Origin: Halorientalis persicus
GTDB lineage: Archaea > Halobacteriota > Halobacteria > Halobacteriales > Haloarculaceae
DNA: 64,000 nucleotides
Direction: 5' to 3'
Assembly (NCBI RefSeq): GCF_900110215.1
Contig: NZ_FOCX01000015.1
Location: 24,385 to 88,384 of the forward strand
Below are positions 60,644 through 64,000 of the stretch, in pieces (positions within the stretch are counted from its first letter, which is position 1; each line of letters starts with the position of its first letter). Made by a program: the position numbers and the translations under genes. Under the pieces are notes generated by a model that searched no databases, had not been told where the DNA came from, and worked only from the letters and a program-made list of their open reading frames with translations.

Positions 60644-61960
60644 ATGACCGAGACGGTTCCGTTCACGCCGCTGGAAGAAGCGATCTTCTACATCGAGCGT
60701 ATGCACGGGCCATGGAACGTCCAGTTCGAGGTCGAGACGGCGACGCGGATCGACGCCGACCGGCTCCGGGCGGCCGTCATCGCAGCCTGTAACGTCCACC
60801 CGCTCGCGCGGGCTCGCAAGCAACCGCACGACGAGACGGACGTTCGCTGTCACTGGGCCATTCCCGACGCCATCGCGGACCTCCCACCGGAAACCGTCAC
60901 CGTGGCCGACGGCCTGACGGCGAGTGACATCTCGGCGTTCTACCGTTCGCGGTTCGATCCCGTCGAAGAGTTGCCGTTCAGGGTGCTCGTCGACCGCGGT
61001 GAGGGGCACGACGACGGTGACCGTGTGCACATCTGTTCGAACCACGTCGCCGCCGACGGTGTCGGTGGCGCGCAATTCGTTCGCTCGCTGTGCCGTGCCT
61101 ACAGGGGTGATGACCTCGACGCCGAACCGGTTTCCCTCTCGACGGCCCGAACCGTGATGGGCGACGACAGTCCGCCGAGTCCGCGGACCGCTCTCGCCCT
61201 CCTGGGCGATGCACTCGGCTCCCTCGGGACCGCGCTCAGAGAACCGGCCCGGATCGCCGAAAACGGCGGCGACGAGACCGAGGGGTGGCTGTTCGAACGA
61301 CGACGGCTCGACGACGATCTGACCGAACGAGTGCTGGAAGCGCCTCCGGCGGAGGCGACGGTCAACGACATCATGCTGGCGGCGCTTCACCACTGTATCC
61401 ACGCCTGGAACCGTGAACACGGGGAGCCAGCAGGACGGATCAGCGTGATGATGCCGCTGAACCTGCGCCCCCGGGAGTGGTTCTACGACGTGGTCGGGAT
61501 GTTCACCGCCATCGGCAGCATCAGCACCCGACGACGCGACCGACGGCATCCACGGACGACCCTGCAGACAGTCGTCGAGCAGACGGGCCGGATCAAAGAC
61601 CGCGACCGGGCGACGATCCCCCACGAAGTGCTCAAACTCCTCCCGACCAGGACGCCCGTCGGCCTGAAAGAGTGGGTCCCCGAACTGCTGAACGGACTGG
61701 GTCGTCGGTTCGTCGACACTGCGGTGCTGTCGAATCTCGGCCGGATTCCCGCCCCGGCTCCGGGATTCGCCCCCGAAGACGACCCGACGTTCTGGTTCTC
61801 GCCGCCGTCTTTCAGGCTGGCCCCGGTCGGTATCGGCGTCGCGACCGTCGACGGGACCGTCCACGTCACCGGTCGCTACTGGCGCAGCGAGTTCGACGCC
61901 GACGCCGCCGCGGCCTTCACCGACCGCTATCTCGACTGTCTCGAAGCGGTCGTGGCGTGA
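60644..61960 (+). CDS. Condensation-domain-like acyltransferase
   Basis: 438 residues. Fold of the condensation/WES-DGAT superfamily: HxxxD-type motif seen as HICSNHVAADGVGGAQFVRS (NHVAADG in place of HHxxxDG), then ATVNDIMLAALHHCIHAWNR, SVMMPLNLRPREWFYDVVG and the late AVLSNLGRIPAPAPGF. The first His of the HH pair is Asn, as in several non-ribosomal condensation relatives. It probably transfers an acyl group to an alcohol or amine, possibly for lipid or small-molecule synthesis. A TATA-like CCATAAGA is about 28 bases before the ATG at 60644; an ATG at 60587 overlapping the previous stop is also possible. Confidence 0.65.
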   Translation: MTETVPFTPLEEAIFYIERMHGPWNVQFEVETATRIDADRLRAAVIAACNVHPLARARKQPHDETDVRCHWAIPDAIADLPPETVTVADGLTASDISAFYRSRFDPVEELPFRVLVDRGEGHDDGDRVHICSNHVAADGVGGAQFVRSLCRAYRGDDLDAEPVSLSTARTVMGDDSPPSPRTALALLGDALGSLGTALREPARIAENGGDETEGWLFERRRLDDDLTERVLEAPPAEATVNDIMLAALHHCIHAWNREHGEPAGRISVMMPLNLRPREWFYDVVGMFTAIGSISTRRRDRRHPRTTLQTVVEQTGRIKDRDRATIPHEVLKLLPTRTPVGLKEWVPELLNGLGRRFVDTAVLSNLGRIPAPAPGFAPEDDPTFWFSPPSFRLAPVGIGVATVDGTVHVTGRYWRSEFDADAAAAFTDRYLDCLEAVVA

Positions 61961-62066
61961 GTCGTGCCGATCACAGATCACCGTCGTCGACTCGATCCAC
62001 GCAGCGTAATCACGGGTGGCAGTTACGAGAAGAGCGGATTCTCCGCTGTACCAGGATAACGAGCGC

Positions 62067-63626
62067 TCAGTTTGTGAACTCGTTATAAGGCCACATCCCG
62101 AAGTCCTGATCGTCAAAGAAACGAATACGGTTCGGTATCGTGTCTGTGACCGTACTCTTCCGGGATCCTCTGATACGATCCGGCAGGTAGCGGGCTAGCA
62201 TCCAGGCCAGAAAGCTTTCACCGAAGTCTGTCTCGTGACTCCGTGTCGCAAAGTCGCTAACGAAGGCTCCATCTCGGTCCTTCGCACTCGTCCACTCAGG
62301 CGACTGCGCGTACCTCTCGTGCAGCGGTTTGGTTGCTAGCCGCACAAAAATCTCTTCCAGTACGTCGTTTTTCAAAAGAGCAAATGCCCGATTAGCGTGA
62401 ACGATAAGGCTGCCATCGCGGAAGCGCGGTGCTTTTTTCCCCAGATGGATGGCCACATCATCGATTTCACCGATCAGTATCCACGGTAAACTACCGATGG
62501 CGTCGGCGTATTTCTCCACTGCCCGTTTCGCTCTCTCGAATTCGTACTCCGGATTCACCTGAAACTCGATGCGACGCCCGCTGGGGTACTGTGCCTCGAA
62601 CAAATACGGCTTGATTGAGGTATACTGCCCCTCACGAGCGTCATACACATTACGCCTGGAACGGCCGGAGAACGACCATTGTTTGATGGTGCTATCCTCG
62701 GCGGTAATGGCATCCTGCGAAATCCGGTACACGAGCGTGAATGGTGGTTCGGTAATCGGATCTGAAATCCTGCGCACAAGCGGCGCCATGCTGAAATTCT
62801 GTCTGTCTAGATAGCGCAGGCGGTTTGGGATGGTCTCTTTGATCGTTTCAATATCCTCGCGCGGAACCCGCCCGTCGAGATGACGTACCGCTATCCAGGC
62901 CACGAAGCTTGCCGCCAGATCCTCACGCGCTGGGTTTCGCTCCGCGTAGCTGGTGATAAACGTGGGATCCGATTTTTGTGCGGATTTCCAGCCACTGCTG
63001 GTGGTATGTTCCCCATCGAGTGATGCATGTGTCCCCTCGTGCAGGAGCGTTTCCTGCAAATATCCCGATTCATCGAGTTTTTCTGCCTTGTCGGTATGAA
63101 TTAGGATATTCCCATCTTTCCCTCCAAATGATTTATCACCGCGATGGAGTACGACGGTGTCTAAACCAGTTTGCAGTGCTCTTGGCAACCGACCGATCTC
63201 CCGAGCGTAGTTGAACGCCTCTTGCCACGATCCGCGATATCCAAATTCTGGATTTGCCTGAAATTCGATACGATTGGTGAATCCAGTCGGGATGACGTCG
63301 TCACTGTCTTCGTATCGTGCGGTAAACAGATACGCATCGATCGTCGTCCATTTCCCCTTGCGCCTGTCGAAAACTGTGCGTTTTCCCCGACCATCGCGAG
63401 ACAACTCTTCGAAATCGGTTGGGTCCTGTGAGATGATCAGGTCTGGAGCCAGTCTGGTGGTAGAAGGAAACGGTGGTGTAGCTGTTCGTTCTTGAGAACT
63501 GACTCTGTGACCACCTATTGCTTTCGCGACGCCACTGCCACCAGTTGCGGCCAGCCCTCCAACGCTGCCGATAGTTAACAATGCTGTACGTCTGTCTACG
63601 AATTTCTCCCCCTTGCCCCCCGACAT
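62067..63626 (-). CDS. Tat-secreted tandem metalloprotease with one degenerate repeat
   Basis: 519 residues. N-terminal signal with twin Arg (DRRTALLTIGSVGGLAATGG). Two related halves, about residues 60-275 and 285-519, share ISQD, a YDxRxGxxT-like strand, RIEFQxNPE, a zinc-like stretch, and ETIPNRLRYLD / DTIPNRIRFFD. Repeat 1 has HEGTH at residues 196-200 in LLHEGTHASLDGEH, with E235 and D236 (in NPAREDLAASFVAW) as possible third ligands. In repeat 2 the HEXXH place reads EEIFVR, so it is inactive. It has lower GC than its neighbours and lies beside an IS. TATA-like AATATATAAC about 28 bases before the ATG. Confidence 0.68.
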   Translation of the reverse strand: MSGGKGEKFVDRRTALLTIGSVGGLAATGGSGVAKAIGGHRVSSQERTATPPFPSTTRLAPDLIISQDPTDFEELSRDGRGKRTVFDRRKGKWTTIDAYLFTARYEDSDDVIPTGFTNRIEFQANPEFGYRGSWQEAFNYAREIGRLPRALQTGLDTVVLHRGDKSFGGKDGNILIHTDKAEKLDESGYLQETLLHEGTHASLDGEHTTSSGWKSAQKSDPTFITSYAERNPAREDLAASFVAWIAVRHLDGRVPREDIETIKETIPNRLRYLDRQNFSMAPLVRRISDPITEPPFTLVYRISQDAITAEDSTIKQWSFSGRSRRNVYDAREGQYTSIKPYLFEAQYPSGRRIEFQVNPEYEFERAKRAVEKYADAIGSLPWILIGEIDDVAIHLGKKAPRFRDGSLIVHANRAFALLKNDVLEEIFVRLATKPLHERYAQSPEWTSAKDRDGAFVSDFATRSHETDFGESFLAWMLARYLPDRIRGSRKSTVTDTIPNRIRFFDDQDFGMWPYNEFTN

Positions 63627-63650
63627 AGCTTCGAATAGTCAATACTGAGT

Positions 63651-63660
63651 GTTATATATT
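63651..63660 (-). promoter_or_regulatory. TATA box of the tandem metalloprotease gene
   Basis: AATATATAAC on the minus strand, centred about 28 bases before the ATG at 63626. Confidence 0.6.
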
Positions 63661-63661
63661 C

Positions 63662-64000
63662 GCACTGTTTACCGGGTAGTGTTCAGATTAGCTGATTCCA
63701 TGCGAAGGCGAACGATTGGAGCCAGTCGTCAGCTGTGTCTCGCTGGGCGTTGCTGAAACAGTTTGAGAACGAAGAGGTACGGCGTTTTACCTCACGAAAG
63801 ACACGTTCGACACTGTTCCGATTTCCGTGGCGTTTGTATCTGAAATCGAGGCCGTGTCGCTGGCAGGCGTCTTTCAGCGGTGCTGCACCATCGACGAGAA
63901 ACACCGCATCGTCAACGTCGTGTTTCTCGCGGAGTTCGGCAAAGAATGTGCGAGCAATAACGTTCGTTCTCGTCGGTTCAAGCTTTGTATGGAGTAATTC
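63662..64000 (-). mobile_element. IS6-type insertion sequence, left end only
   Basis: Contains the 3' part of a transposase; the element runs past the window. The 63662-63682 stretch (GCACTGTTTACC...) is the likely terminal repeat region, but without the other end this is not proven. No target-site duplication can be checked. Confidence 0.6.
63683..64000 (-). CDS. IS6-family (DDE) transposase, C-terminal 105 residues
   Basis: Partial protein ending WLQSFAFAWNQLI. DDE residues visible: the second Asp in VFLVDGAAPLKDACQRHG and the Glu in RNSVERVFREVKRRTSSF; both fit the IS6/IS26-type transposases that occur widely in haloarchaea. The first Asp and the N-terminal HTH are beyond the window. It probably marks a recombination-prone edge beside the metalloprotease gene. 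Confidence 0.9.
   Translation of the reverse strand, partial: ELLHTKLEPTRTNVIARTFFAELREKHDVDDAVFLVDGAAPLKDACQRHGLDFRYKRHGNRNSVERVFREVKRRTSSFSNCFSNAQRDTADDWLQSFAFAWNQLI

Noticed and set aside
1..64000. CRISPR arrays, tRNA or rRNA genes
   Set aside because: I saw no regularly spaced direct repeats, no cloverleaf-type sequences with a GGTTCRANYCC T-arm in a gap, and no rRNA. A covariance-model scan (for example tRNAscan-SE) would settle the tRNA question.

Overview
The window is a piece of haloarchaeal chromosome. The evidence is strongly acidic proteins, high GC, leaderless genes with TATA-like boxes about 25-30 bases before the start codon, poly-T ends to transcripts, archaeal N-glycosylation genes (AglB, AglG, AglJ), topoisomerase VI, an archaeal ATP-dependent DNA ligase, HalX and HTH-10 signalling proteins, and many haloarchaea-only families (DUF5789, HEWD, UPF0212 and others). 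The family and genus cannot be fixed from the sequence alone. No rRNA, tRNA, CRISPR array or replication origin was recognised.

Layout. 1-6.1 kb: topoisomerase VI (B then A), a DUF5789 protein, a metallo-beta-lactamase-fold protein, DNA ligase and a hidden 58-residue membrane microprotein. 6.3-13.7 kb: housekeeping and small conserved proteins (UPF0212, an HTH-CBS regulator with a palindromic operator, PurM, an M50 protease overlapping a TraB-family protein, a thioesterase, two tiny zinc-binding-type proteins, CutA, a gamma-carbonic-anhydrase-like protein). 13.7-28.9 kb: an N-glycosylation and surface-glycan cluster running from aglB to aglJ, with four other glycosyltransferases (one of them aglG), a flippase and three alkaline-phosphatase/sulfatase-superfamily enzymes. 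28.9-35.1 kb: small regulators (RHH, PadR, ArsR-like) and membrane proteins, several with clear dyad operators. 35.2-45.1 kb: the leucine/isoleucine/valine pathway (leuA, ilvB, ilvN, ilvC, leuC, leuD, leuB). 45.1-59 kb: signalling proteins (a three-GAF HTH-10 regulator, HalOD1, HalX), metabolic enzymes (FAH family, GMC oxidoreductase, HisC, TPI) and a CDP-alcohol phosphotransferase. 59-64 kb: a more accessory end with a Tat lipoprotein, a condensation-fold protein, a lower-GC tandem metalloprotease/pseudoprotease and an IS6-type transposase cut by the window edge.

The most interesting find is in front of ilvB. A 27-codon, apparently leaderless ORF (36551-36634) ends in a run rich in Leu, Val and Ile codons, several of the A/T-ending kind rare in this genome. 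Its last codons and stop form one side of a perfect 8-bp hairpin. Then come a strong Shine-Dalgarno site, a 13-codon ORF and ilvB joined by ATGA overlap. This looks like a leader-peptide control region for branched-chain amino acid synthesis, comparable in layout to bacterial ilv leaders, and I know of no described archaeal counterpart.

Other points: the natural N-terminus of leuA seems to lie in a different frame from its catalytic body; one operator motif (TGGCTTCA-N5-TGAAGCCA) sits before both an ArsR-like regulator operon and a neighbouring CAAX-type protease; two GGTCGACC palindromes bracket the TATA box of an RHH regulator; a DtxR-type box lies in the promoter of the GMC oxidoreductase; and two paralogous GIDE-like membrane proteins interrupt the leucine cluster.
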